From contig CAUVYP010000244.1 of NCBI GenBank assembly GCA_963556195.1, forward strand, positions 3,906,001 through 3,970,000: a stretch of DNA of 64,000 nucleotides, given 5' to 3'. The DNA is from Sepiola atlantica (lineage: Eukaryota > Mollusca > Cephalopoda > Sepiida > Sepiolidae). The notes under the pieces are model-generated. The model saw only the letters and a program-made list of their open reading frames with translations. It was not told the DNA's origin and made no database searches. The position numbers and the translations under genes were made by a program. This document shows positions 22,400-33,673 of this stretch, piece by piece (within the stretch, counting starts at the first letter, position 1; each line of letters opens with the position of its first letter).

Positions 22400-23509
22400 T
22401 TAGATTTTGTTTTCACTAGACCAGTTGCCCCCAATACAACCGGTATGAGGCTTATTTCCTTGTAGGACCATGTTATTTATTATGTTTATTTCATCGATGT
22501 TATTTTAAAGTCATTTTTGAGGTCTTGGTATTTGGTTATTTGTTCCCATTCGGCTCTATTGAGGTCATAGTCGTTTGAGCAGTTTTTTTCTGGGTTGTTC
22601 TAGATGACAATGTCTGGTTTGATGGCCTTGTCTTTTATGTATCTGCCCACCTGGATGTCTCTATCATAGAACACTGTCACTTTTCCATTCGATGTTATGG
22701 ATGAGGGTTCATGTTCTCAGATGTTCAGTGATCTTTCAAGCTGCATCTCTCCGCAGATCTTCTAATTCAGGTATTTACATACTTTGTTGTGGCGGGCAGT
22801 GTAATGGCCATCAGCCAAAAGGATCTTGCATCCAGACATTAGGTGGCTTGGACTTTCAATAGACGAATAGCAGAACATGCACTGGTCAGTTTTTTGTAGA
22901 CCCGCCATTTTCTTAAATCCATTAGTAAGTAGGCCTTGGTCTTGTGCAGCTATTAGTATCTGTTCCTCATCAAAAGGGAAGTTGCAACTCTTGAGCCATT
23001 TTAGTGAAGCCTCCTTGTCGATATAGCTCTGGTTAAATTCTTCAATGAACTTTCCTGCTCTTTTATTATTTCGCCATCCTTCTAGTCTGGTCTTTAGCTC
23101 CTTTTTCGTGTACTCCTCCCTCTTCTTGCGCGCCATCAGGGTTGCTGGGTTGTTATCATCTTTGCTAGTGGTTTCCACTGAAATTATCGGCTAGTTTTGT
23201 TGTTGAGGTCTTCTGAGGAAGGTATTTGGTGTGATGTTCATTCACCATTTTCATTTTTTGATCACAGCAGCTCTTTATATATTGCCCCACACTGACCATT
23301 GAGGCTCGGTAGGCATGGCTGATCTCAATTAGGCCCAGACCACCTTCTCTTCGCGGTAAGTATAGCCTGTACATACACTGATGTCGGTAAATGACTTTAT
23401 TTTGTGCAAGCATTTTCCGAGTTTTTGTATCCAGGTTATTGACGTAGCATTGTGGCCAATCGATAATGCCGAACCCGTAGGAAACGACAGGTATTGCAAG
23501 TTGGTTCAT
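22400..23509 (-). pseudogene. LINE thumb, CCHC knuckle and RLE domain
   Basis: 23509-23165 (MNQLAIPVVSYGFGIIDWPQ...REGGLGLIE) is the RT thumb/linker. It shifts frame into 23178-22762, which includes KWLKSCNFPFDEEQILIAAQDQGL and the knuckle CMFCYSSIESPSHLMSGC. The endonuclease follows with KPDIVI (coding near 22603-22620), an in-frame TAG directly after it, then NDYDLNRAEWEQITKYQDLK. The PD...K pattern is the restriction-like fold that nicks the target in R2-type LINEs. Stops and frameshifts make it non-functional. Confidence 0.85.
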
Positions 23510-24820
23510 GGCAGTTATTTTATTTTTATGAGAGTTCTGATGTGAGGATTTTTTTCAGACGCTTTATATATTCTCCCTGTACATTCTCTCTCATCTTTCC
23601 GTGCCCAAGCGTCTCATTCTCCTCTACTCCAAGGTATTTATAGACAGCATCTTATCCTAGGTCTTCAATAGAGCCAGTGTTAATATTAAGATGTTCTGAT
23701 GCTGTCTTTTTCCCTTTCTTTATTGTGCATTTAGCACATTTTTCGAATCCAAAGCCATGCCGATGTCTTCTGTGTAATCTTTTACAATTTCTATCAGAGA
23801 GACGATTGTCTCTCAGATTCTGCATAGAGTTTGAGATCGTCCATAAAGAGATGATTTATTCTTTTATTTTCATCCTTCTTTCTGCCTCTGCTAAGGTTGT
23901 ATCCAGCATTGGATCGTTTAAGTAGCTTACTCAGTGGATCCATTGCGAGGCAAAAGAGAAGAGGTGAGACGCTGCCTCCTTCGATTATTCCTCACTGAAT
24001 CTTAATGTTTGGAGTCTGAATTTTTCCTTCCATATGGTAGAAGCGTGATTGATGTGCACAATCTGGTCATTTGCATTTGGAGGAATGACCTTATATCTTC
24101 GTGGACATTGTACAAGTCCAAACAGCAGAGTATCCAGGAGTGAGGTATACTATCAAAGGCCTTTTTGTAATCAATCCAGGCCATTGAGAGGTTTCTCTGC
24201 CTCTTTTTACAGTCCTCCAGGATTGTTCTGTTTACAAGGAGTTGGTCTTTTGTGCCAAGTCTTTTCCTGGTACACCCCTTCTGCTCACTTTCAAGGTAGT
24301 TGCCGGCAGCTAGATGTTCATATGTTGCATCAGCAATAATCCCTGTTAGTAGCTTGTAGGTTGTAGTTAGGCAGCAGATAGGCCTGTATTTTTTAACCAA
24401 ATGGGTCTCCTCACTTTTGGGAATAAGGGACGTGTTGCCTACAGTAAGCCATTCCGGTGGTTCCTCATCACCAGTGATGATTCTATTGAACGCCTTGGCA
24501 TAGTCATGATGAAGTGCTGTCAGTTTTTTTCAGCCAAAAATTTGGGGCATTGTCAATTCCTGGGGTCTTGAAATTACTATACTGGGCTACTTCCCTGCAG
24601 ACAACTTCTTTAGTAATTTCCAGGGCTGACATCTTTGGTTTCTCCTTGTTATCCTCTTTAATGGTGTTGATCAATTATTTTTCCTGATGTTGTTTGGGGT
24701 CCTCATAAAGTGGCCTCCAGTAGTTTTCCACTTCTTCTTGGGTAGGCGGAGAGCACACTTTTATTTCATCTCCTACGGGGCTCTGATACACCATCCTAGG
24801 ATTAGTCGCAAAAAGTTGAT
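23510..24820 (-). pseudogene. LINE reverse transcriptase domain
   Basis: Begins with INQLFATNPRMVYQ and a frameshifted pre-RT region. It then enters the clear RT block at 24400-24002: KYRPICCLTTTYKLL, SEQKGCTRK and SMAWIDYKKAFDSIPHSWI (RT motifs 1-4). GGSVSPLLFCLAMDPLS-like residues follow out of frame near 23960. The catalytic FMDD is intact at 23836-23847 (LFMDDLKLYAES). Stops and frameshifts near 24000, 23820 and 23650. RT would perform target-primed reverse transcription. Confidence 0.85.
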
Positions 24821-25432
24821 TTATTCTTTTTGACTCATATTTTTTTGTTTGTTTTTTATTTGTGCAGCTAAGGCTTTTATTTCAGCTTGATGTTCTGCTA
24901 TCTTAGCTCTAAGCTGCAGTGGGTTTTGAAGGGAATACTTGGTTTTAAGTTTCTTCACCTTCTTTTTCAATTTTTCGCCTGGGTGTTTACCTGTCAGAAA
25001 GGTAGATATTTGAGCGGTTTCTTTTCTCAGATTATAAATCTTTTGTTGGAGTTTTCTCTTCCAGACTGGCTCATAAGCTTTGTTCTTCAAGTTTCCCTCT
25101 TTTTTTCCTTCTTGATGTTGGTGACGCATTCTTTGGACGATCCTTGTAAGGGCATCATTATCCTTTGTGGCATGAGTCTTGAAGGCTTTATAACTATTGA
25201 TCTTTACCAGTCTGGGTCGATCTCCAACAGCCAGGCCTCGTGCTACTTCTATCATGTTTGCCAGCTCTTCCTCCAGTTCCATCTGGTCTGTATCCAGTGC
25301 CTCTTGTTGATGTGGGGCATTGTGTTGGCTCTTTTGCCCAAGGTGGTGTTCTTCGTCTTCACGCGCGCCTATAGGGAGCGACCCTTGAAATGAAGGCACA
25401 TTGTTTAGTGGTGTGCTTTCTTTCGGACGCAT
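24821..25432 (-). pseudogene. LINE basic coiled-coil linker
   Basis: A 203-codon open segment, strongly charged. Its C-terminal half (KKKVKKLKTKYSLQNPLQ...QAEIKALAAQIKNKQK) has heptad-like spacing. It precedes the RT domain and likely contributes RNA/DNA binding. It is part of the same LINE polyprotein; the flanking frames shift at both ends. Confidence 0.7.
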
Positions 25433-25516
25433 CTGCTTTGTTGGTGGTAGGCTTGGGCTCGGTGTTTTTATGTCAGGTAGCTGGGTCAGCAGAGATCCTG
25501 TTCTACTGTCCTTTGA

Positions 25517-26312
25517 TTAGACCTCACAATACCCTGGCACAGGGAAGGGGTTACTGATTGGGCAAAGCTTGTCTTCAACCATCTCACGGATATCTAGTTT
25601 CATCTTGGAAATTTGGTCCGTGGAAAAGGCATTGTTTTTCAAGAAATTGTACTTTTGACATGTGAGTTTTTCTTTCACAATGTCCTTCTTGCTTGGGCAG
25701 TGGTGTCTGAAAATATGTTGCCATTCTTGGCATCTTTCTGACAGTTTTTGATGTTTTGTTTTGGCAGACTCCATTGCCCATATAAGCACCCATTTTTCCT
25801 CCCTACTCCATAGGGTTTGGGCAAATTCACTTCTGTTGGTCTTTGTGAAGTCAATCATCGCTTCACCAACAGCTTCTGCTTCGATTGTATCTTTCTCATC
25901 TTTTGGGAGATATTTATATATCTGTGATACAATCGAAAAAAGATTTTTGGTTGTAGTGTTTGATATTTTCCCTCGGTAGGGCAGACGTCCTTATTTGAGC
26001 CTCGAATACATCGTTTTTCTTTCTTCCCCACTTCTCATACCTTGAATAGGCGAAGCAGTGGAGAATAATTTTCTTCTCCTCAATTGACCACTTGACTTGA
26101 TTATAGTTTCTTTTTCTGGTGGTCATTGTTTGGTTTTGCCGGATTCCCGGACCAGAATTGGGCTGGTCTGGTGGAGTGTCCAGTTTACTGTTGTTGTTTG
26201 TGGTAACATCACTAGAAAAAGGTGCACCGTTGGTTTCTTCATATGACCCAGTGCGTACCCATTCTGAGAGGATCTTTTTATTCTGGGCGACATCCTGCCA
26301 GTTCATTTTCAT
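25517..26312 (-). pseudogene. LINE N-terminal DNA-binding region
   Basis: Two consecutive open segments (26312-25914 and 25858-25517) separated by a frameshift. The first includes RKRNYNQVKWSIEEKKIILH...YEKW, a tryptophan-spaced helix pattern like Myb/trihelix. The second includes QTLWSREEKWVLIWAM, a second similar helix, and WQHIFRHHCP. In R2-group elements such N-terminal domains bind target DNA. No C2H2 finger lies inside this segment; finger sequence lies further upstream. The start near 26312 directly follows the repeated 5' module. Confidence 0.75.
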
Positions 26313-26460
26313 TTTAGTTTGAATATTTGGTCAGAGTTTACTTCAAATGGGAAGTGTCCTCATGTCAGGATTTCTGACAAACCCCCGTAGAGAGAGACCT
26401 TAGACACTCGAGGACAGTGTCTAGTATGCATTCAAGTTCTCCCTGAATGTTTAATTTTTC

Positions 26461-27740
26461 TTCAGTCGAAGTTCTCAGAAATCAAGGGGCCCCTTACTGG
26501 GGCTAACACTTGATCTCTATATGAGATACATAGATACCCGTATATTCTATTTAAATTCTCCTTTACTTCTCAAACATTGAGTAAGTAAAAAAGTTAAGAA
26601 TAATAAATCTCTTCTCTCCCAACTGACCAGTAAAGTATGTCATAGTATATCTTTCTTGTGGTCTGTTGGTATTACCGGATTCCAGGACAAGAACTCATCT
26701 AGTCTGTTGGAGCATCCAGCTATGTGGTGTTACTTGAGGTAACATCACTAGGAGAAGATGCACTATTCCTCGTATGAGGGGATCTTATTTGTGCTGCGGA
26801 TTTTATGTAATTTTGAATATTTGGTCAGGGTTTACTTGTAGGGGTAAGTATCCTCATGTCAGGTTGTCCTGACAAACCTTTGTACAGAGAAACCGAAGAC
26901 GCTCGAGGATAGTGTCTAGTAGGTAATTCAAACTCCCCAGTGTGGGTCCGCATACGTTTTTTAAAATTGTATGTTTTTGAAAATTCAGAGGCACACACTC
27001 TACAACCATAAGGTGTTTCAATAGTGTGGTTCCGCATGTTGATTTTAAAACCTGAACTTTCGTTAAATTCTGAGTCCTAGAATTCACAAGCAAAAGGTCT
27101 TCCTCTGTTCTTTATTTTACATCAGTTCGAACAGATCAAGGAGCTCTCTCTCTCTTGAAGCTAACACATATCATTTTTCTTTTTTGTTTCATTTTACTTC
27201 AGTCGAATTTCTCATAAATCAAGGGGCCTCTTCCTGAGGCTAACACTTGATATCTATATGAGATACATAGATATCCCATTAAAATTCTCCTTTACTTGTC
27301 AAATGTTGAGTTAGTAAAGATGTTAAGAACATAATATCCCTCTTCCCAATTGGCCAGTTTGTTATGTTATGGTATATCTTTCTTGTGGTCTCCTGGTTGT
27401 ACACGATTCCAGGACAAGAATCTATCTGGTCTGGTGGAGTTTTTAGCTAAGTGCTGTTACTTGAGGTAACATGACTTGGAGAAGGTGCACCATTCCTCGT
27501 ATGAGCCAGTATATAGCTGTGTCGAGATGATCTTATTTGTGTTGCGAATACTATGTAATTTTGAATATTTGGTCAGGGTTTACTTGCAGGGTGAAGTATC
27601 CTCATGTCAGGTTGTATCTACAAACCGTTGTACAGAGAGAGACAGAAGACACTCGAGGATGGTGTCTATTAGATAATTCAAACTCACCCATTCCAGTTTG
27701 CATATATTTTGTAATTGATATTTTTAACATGCTGAGCCAG
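26461..27740 (-). repeat. two tandem truncated 5' modules of the LINE
   Basis: Two units of about 650-720 bp upstream of the main LINE repeat its 5' organisation. Each has, in order: a finger-linker end (GEFEL), the block RH(Y/H)PR(A/V)SSVSLY in one frame, an N-terminal LINE piece (SDVT...LD...PGI...TTRK), then a CAAGGGGCC(C/T)CTT and TATATGAGATACATAGATA block. The unit at 27093-26825 still has one C2H2 finger (CRVCASEFSKTYNFKKRMRTHTGE). All are broken by stops. Confidence 0.75.
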
Positions 27741-28122
27741 ATACTCCATAAGTAGATGATTATTCTCTAGATTTTGTATTTTTAATTGAATGTGCATTAC
27801 TTATTTAACACTATTTTATTTATTTCAATATTTGGCGCTTGTTCGTAATACTCCACCACCCATTTTCCCCAATCATTTACGGACCATTTTCAGCCCTATC
27901 AGGGTTAAGATTGTCCCAACGGGGTCATCTGTTGGCTGTGGGTGGTGACCCATGATGTCTAAGGACAAGATCCTGGTGGATGAGAAGTCTGTATCCTGGT
28001 TTCCTAAATGGTCACATGATTTGCAACACTTCATTTTGGTCCCAACTTAATTGATATTTTTAACATGCTGAGCCAGATACTCCATGAGTAGATTATTCTC
28101 TAGATTTTGTATTTTTAATTTC
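27712..28122. repeat. SINE-like insert between ~80-bp direct repeats
   Basis: The ~80-bp sequence ATATTTTTAACATGCTGAGC...TCTAGATTTTGTATTTTTAATT occurs at 27712-27790 and again at 28047-28122. Between them lies a ~240-bp unit (27808-28048) whose second copy is at 58142-58370, sharing GGCGCTTGTTCGTAATACTC and GATCCTGGTGGATGAGAAGT. Both copies are also preceded by related AATTGAAT(G/T)TGCATTACTT sequence, so they may belong to one larger composite repeat. Confidence 0.75.
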
Positions 28123-29039
28123 GATGAATATTCAAATGATGATCTACACAACTTACGTGCGTAAAGTTTATCCTTTGTGTTTATTTGTATATGGGGATCG
28201 TTTCATTAATCTACTGCTATGGGAAATGGGTCAGGAGCATTACTTATTGAATGTCCCTCGTACTTATTAAATGAAACCGTTGTGATTTATTTTCTACTCC
28301 CATCAAGTAAACTTTTTTCTATTCAGTTTGTTAAAATCTTTTGGTTTTTATCCATAGTTCCTATAAATGAAAGAAATTTCAATTAAAACATGATATTTAA
28401 ATATATTTGCATACACATTAATTTTTAATTTAGTATTTGAAACATTCATTATAATTAAGTTCATGTAGAATTTGGTATATTCGGTCTACTGTTCTCATCT
28501 TTGGTGTTTTTATCACAACGTTTCGGCCGATGTAACCTACATTCATTATAATTAAGTTTATTTAATTATGAGGAAACAGATACTTTCAAAACAATAATGA
28601 TATCATACTCCCAAGCCTTCACTCCTTTTTTCGGGGGGAAGATAAGATTCGTCTGTTATGATTCAATCCTCACAATCATTACATACTTTTGGGGGTCTGT
28701 CTAGTATATGCTCGTTCACCATGAGACCATCATCACTATCTTGCAAAAATATGCGACCAGATGGAGCATATATTTGCTAGCATTAGATATAAGTGTATTT
28801 ACTATTTTCTAAATTCATATTAGTTGTCAATTAAAGTAAAAAATTATACATTTAGTTGTTTATAAAAATTGACAACCGCTGCTCTAAACTAAGTAACTAC
28901 CTCATCTCTAAGATCAATATTACATAGTAATACGAGCACCAGATCGACTCCTGGTCCTTGTTTTCTTCCTCCTTTTTCACCTACTTTAACTGAGCTATTG
29001 TTTTGTCGACTGCACCCTTGTCACTATTCCTGTAAACGT
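28123..29039. other. AT-rich stretch, no gene seen
   Basis: Only the TTTCGGCCGATGTAACCT phrase near 28522 is recognisable as a repeat shared with 19.7 kb. Stops in all frames. Confidence 0.45.
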
Positions 29040-29625
29040 TATAAGAATCCTATAATGAGACGAATATTATAATGTGTAATTTAAACAAGAAAATGCTTAA
29101 AGAATCTTATAAATATACGAACATTATAATTTGTATTTAACAAGAAAATGCTTAAAGAATCCTATGAGACGAATATTATAATTTGTATTTAACAAGAAAA
29201 TGCTTAAAGAATCCTATGAGACGAACATTATAATTTGTATTTTAACAAGAAAATGCTTAAAGAACCTTATAATGAGACGAACATTATAATTTGTAATTTA
29301 ACAAGAAAATGCTTAAAGAATCCTATGAGACGAACATTATAATTTGTATTTAACAAGAAAATGCTTAAAGAATCCTATGAGACGAACATTATAATTTGTA
29401 TTTTAACAAGAACATGCTTAAAGAATCTTATAATTAGACGAACATTATAATTTGTATTTAAACAAGAAAATGCTTATAGAACCTTATAATGAGACGACCA
29501 TTATAATTTGTATTTAAACAAGAAAATGCTTAAATAACCTTATAATGAGACGAACATTATAATTTGTATTTAAACAAAAAAGTTATTAAAGAACCTTATA
29601 ATGAGACGAACCTCATAATTTGTTC
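29040..29625 (+). repeat. 53-57-bp minisatellite, about 10 copies
   Basis: Unit CTTATAATGAGACGAACATT followed by ATAATTTGTATTTAAACAAG and AAAATGCTTAAAGAAC. Two length variants alternate (with and without TATAA before GAGACG). The ATTATAAT core is self-complementary. Confidence 0.93.
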
Positions 29626-30022
29626 TGAGATATTGTTTTGTCAATTGCACTCCTGTCACTATTCCTGTAAATGTTTAAGTTGTTTTCTAACTTACCCTGC
29701 AGATCAATTAATCCACTTGGGAACTCATTGTCTCTCTGAAGCACTGACACAAAATCCTTACCCGAACTCACACAATACATAATATCATTTGTACAGATTG
29801 AATAAATGAAAAAAGCACCTGTCTGTGTATAGAATTTCTCTTTCCAAATAATTGAAAAAAATCCCACTTCAACGATTTTCAAACAAGAACAATATGTATG
29901 GCTGGTGCAGATGTCTTATGTCCAATTCAACAATCATATAGTTTTGCACAATAGTTCACATTTTTAAAATGTTTCATATTTATAAAAGTCAAAATTAAAA
30001 CATCTTTTATAAAATGCGAAAA
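29626..30022. other. no gene seen
   Basis: Continues AT-rich with a partial echo of the region before the array (TATTGTTTTGTC...GCACTC near 29000 and 29628), so the array lies inside a duplicated flank. Confidence 0.4.
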
Positions 30023-30486
30023 GTTTAAACTTATTTTAAAGAGTTTTTTGTTCAAAACAAACCTGGTGTCCACCTGTTCAGTTAGAACGAAAACAAGTGA
30101 CTGAAATTACAGAGTTTCGATAATCGCTAAAATAACGAAAATTAAGAAAAATACTGGTATAACATTACATTTTCCTACAATTGGTGACATTTATTGGATG
30201 TGTTTCTAACACTATTTTTGTTTATTTTTCGATTTTTCACCAATTATCAAAGATCAACGTACTGGGCTTATGAACAGTCATTTTTCCGTTCTAACTGAAT
30301 AGATGGATACCAGGGTTTTTTTTTTACAAAATAAAATTACTATTTTGTTTATTTTTCGACTTTTCACCGATTATCAAGAATTCTCGTACAGGGATTATGA
30401 ACAGCCATTTTGTTTTGCGTTCTAACTGAAAAGGTGGACACCAGGTTTATTTTGAACAAAAAAACGCTTTAAAATAAGTTAAAACA
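30023..30486. repeat. fold-back element related to the 14.7-kb MITE
   Basis: The left arm (30023-30095, AACTTATTTTAAAGAGTTTTTTG...CCTGGTGTCCACC) is inverted at 30420-30486. The right half carries two tandem copies of a ~130-bp segment (TTTTTCGA(T/C)TTTTCACC...GTTCTAACTGAA). The same right half recurs at 46890-47060. Non-coding. Confidence 0.75.
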
Positions 30487-30639
30487 CAAATAAACTTATC
30501 CAGGTTAGTAGAAGAGTAACTTATCTTGCCTTTGGTAACATTTATTTGTTGCCTATTTGTTTGTTTGTTTTGTTTGTGTTTACCCCTTTTTCGTTCTGTT
30601 AGTTGTCGTTATAAATGCCCCAGTTGTTTTCTGTAATCA

Positions 30640-31460
30640 TTTATCGATTTAAAAAAAAAGAATGGGAATCTTTAGCAATAGCCCCATAACTCGCGAGTCG
30701 GGTTGAAAAAAAGTTGTAGAACGTAGTCAAAAAAATGAATATGCAACAAATAAATGCGACGTACGTAGAGACTGGAGATTTTCCTAGTTATCTATTCCAT
30801 TTGTTTGTATGTTTACGTAGGATAAATGGCTTTTTATTAGACATGAAAAAAAAAAAATTTTCGCCAACAAAATGTTTACTTAATAAAGATGGCGTCAACA
30901 GTTCTCACGTGCTGTGTTTTTGTTTTGGTTTTGTTATTTTGCTTTACTGAAATATGAAAAATTAGGGTTCGGTTAGGGTTAGGTTTAGGTTTAGGGTTAG
31001 GAATTTTTTACAGAAACAACAGGAGAAAAAAAAAACATTACGGTGTGACGAATGAAAATAATATGTAAATAAAAGCACACTGACATGTAAATCAAAAGAA
31101 AATCATTTTATTCCTTTTGCTTAAAATGTAGTTTTGTTCTTCTGCTTGACTGAAAAATGCAAAAATTGCGCCTTGACTATGAGTCCCAGTAAAAAACAAT
31201 CGAAACGAGAACGAGACTCCAGTTTCTATCGAGAAGCGGCCATTAATTTTTTTTTTACTTAACGTACGCTAAAACTATCAATTTATAAAAAATAGCACTT
31301 TTAACGGATTATACTCATTAATAACTGTCACAGTTAACTTGGAAATTCAGTTTTATCGGCTACGGTAACTTTTATTTGTTGTATATTTGTTTTTTCAGCG
31401 TTTTCGTTGTAGGGCTATTCTTAAAGATACCCAAAAGAATACTTAACATTGACTGCTACG
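30640..31460 (+). repeat. dispersed repeat shared with 63390-63790
   Basis: Shared blocks: TTTGTTTGTAT(G/T)TTT followed by TTATTAGA, AAATAGCACTT, and CTTTTATTTGTTGTA(T/A)ATTTG. It contains at 30962-31004 a GGTTAGGGTTAGGTTTAGG-type telomere-like tract. The 71-codon frame at 30735 is not supported as a gene. Confidence 0.65.
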
Positions 31461-31722
31461 TATTTTTCATATTTTTTATGCAATGATTACCTCATTGTAA
31501 TGGCGGTTCTTCTTGTTCACCTCGACTTCTGGATAAATCTTCTCACTCAAACTTCACCGCAAACTTTGTTTTTTAACCACACACATATTAGAATTTTTCT
31601 TTTGTAACCTTTTCGGCTCTCCAGAAGGGTTCATGATCCAAAAATAAAGCGAACAATGATAACAGAGCACAGTGTTTTTAATAAAAATAATGATTTTTTT
31701 TGTTGGTATAATTTAAAACTGA

Positions 31723-32484
31723 CTCTCCAGAAGGGTTCGCGATCCGCTGACTTCCGGGTTATCCTGCAGTAAATTTCAAGTACGGATGATCATAAATGAT
31801 AAAAGAAACCTTTTTTTAACAGAAAATTTAGAATTGTATTTTTAGTATAATAAAATAAGTTGTGAACAAAAAAAATGATCAAATATATGTTTGTTTATAT
31901 TTTTATGAAAATATGACAAATCTTTTATAAAAAAATCTGTTTTTTTTAATTGATATGAATAAAGTTTTACAATGTCTAGCACTGACAACTTCAACAGCTA
32001 CCTTCAAGAATTTCGGCAATATTCTTGATTGTATACGCTTTCATTTTAAATACTTTAAATTATGTTGCTGTTTCACAAAATACAAAAGACATTTGCTTTA
32101 AAAATTACTATTGAAATACTAAGCTATTTTATTATATGTTCATAAAAAATTAAAACACATTATGTTACTGTTTCACAAATACAAGACATTTCAAAACTTT
32201 ATTCATATCAATAAAAAGAAGACATTTCAACACATTTTTTATTAAAGATTTGTGATATTTTCATGAAACAAACAAAAGACATTTCAACATATTTGATTCA
32301 TAAAAACAGATTTATTAAAGATTTGTTATATTTTCATTAAAAAAAACTTATTTTATTATACTAAAAATACAATTTTAAATTTTCCGTTAAAATAAAGTTT
32401 CTTTTATCATTTATGATCATCCGTACTTGAAATTTACTGCAGGATAACCCGGAAGTCAGCGGGATCGCGAACCCTTCTGGAGAA
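31723..32484. repeat. large fold-back element with ~150-200-bp arms
   Basis: Ends CTCCAGAAGGGTTCGCGATC at 31723 and its reverse complement near 32484. The arms pair through GACTTCCGGGTTATCCTGCA, GATGATCATAAATGATAAAAG and TTAGTATAATAAAATAAGT blocks. The interior is AT-rich with nested short repeats (AAGACATTTCAA, TTATGTTACTGTTTCACAAA). An isolated end-like block (CTCCAGAAGGGTTCATGATC) at about 31620 precedes it. No transposase. Confidence 0.85.
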
Positions 32485-33319
32485 CCGAGGGTTTTCAAAG
32501 ACAACGGGGGTGGGGCCACCGAGAGCTACTACAGGCCTGCTGGCTCGAAAATGACGTCATTGCATTGTGTGTCAAAACAATGGCCGTCGTAATAAGAAGG
32601 CATTTCGACTTCTCCATTCACTAAATAATCCATCAAAATTCAGGAAATCAACCAATTTTAATGAAATTTTCAGTATTTATTAATTAATGATAACGGAATA
32701 AAATGAATTAGAAAGCTTGGTGCAAATGTATTATTTCCTGTAAACAAAAAACAGCTTTACTAAATTTATCCAAAATATCAAAACATGTTGACCATACGAT
32801 ATTGTAAATATTTAAAACAAAGCATTAGAAAACTTTAAAAATTGCATGTAAAAAAAGAAAAGAAAGGAACACGATTCGATTTATCCTGAAACTGATCTTT
32901 ATTCAATATAAATTTAAAGAAAATAATAATTCACGATCCAATACGGCAAAAAACTGAATTATGAATTTCGGGAACAAACAATTAAATAAACTAACAAATT
33001 AAAAACAAACGATGAATAATGTAAAAATGTAAACAAACAATAATAAAAACAAACGATAAGTTAGTTTAAAAATGAAAACGAACGATTAATTAAAAAATAA
33101 AACAAAATAAATTCAAACAAATAATATAAATACAAACAAACAAAGTTACTAGTGCAGAAATATTTTTTACTAGTGCAGAATTATTTTTTTATGTCAAACT
33201 TATAGAAAATATTTAGTAGAATGTTTTTAATTTTCTTTTTCTGTTTAGCTTTTTCTTACTGATGTGATCATTTTTCATATCACAAAAATTGTTCAGTATA
33301 TAATTGGAGATACTCCAGA
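32485..33319. other. AT-rich flank of the transposase relic
   Basis: 32625-32690 matches the 17.7-kb dispersed repeat (ATTCAGGAAATCAACCAATT). After that, A-rich sequence with repeated AACAAACAAT(A/T)A units between 32970 and 33150. No gene. Confidence 0.5.
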
Positions 33320-33471
33320 TTATCCTTCTATTTTTTCAATATTGTGATCATCATCACAAGAGTCAACATGAAAAAGAAGATTAGCATCTGCCAAAACATT
33401 CAATGTTATAAACATAGCTAATTTTCTCTGATGGACTGACTTAAGAAAGGAAGAATTTTTAACAAGTTTAC

Positions 33472-33673
33472 TGTAATCCAAACTTAAATTAAAAAAATAA
33501 TATTGGATTTTCTTCACCTTCACCGACAATTGCAATCTCCAATATTAAAAGTTCTCTCTCCAATCTTCACTCTCTTCTCTTCCAAACTCAACTCACTCTT
33601 CAGTCAAAAAAGTACGGTTTTTATATTGTTTAGCCCACCACATATGCAAATTATTGCAGTATCTTAAATCACA
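33472..33673 (-). repeat. 3' LTR of the nested gypsy element
   Basis: Matches the 5' LTR over its length and is preceded on the minus strand by CATGGGGGTG, a plausible polypurine tract overlapping the end of pol. Confidence 0.92.

Larger units (their letters stand above)
22330..26460 (-). mobile_element. near full-length R2/R4-like LINE with restriction-like endonuclease
   Basis: About 4.1 kb on the minus strand. Order 5' to 3': 5' module (26460-26320); N-terminal region with a Myb/trihelix-like segment; long basic coiled region; reverse transcriptase with FMDD; thumb; CCHC knuckle; and PD-type restriction-like endonuclease (RLE). That order is diagnostic of the R2/R4/NeSL/HERO supergroup. 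Several frameshifts and a few stops break it into segments, so it is inactive. 3' sequence beyond 22330 is AT-rich. It does not appear to sit in rDNA. Confidence 0.88.
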
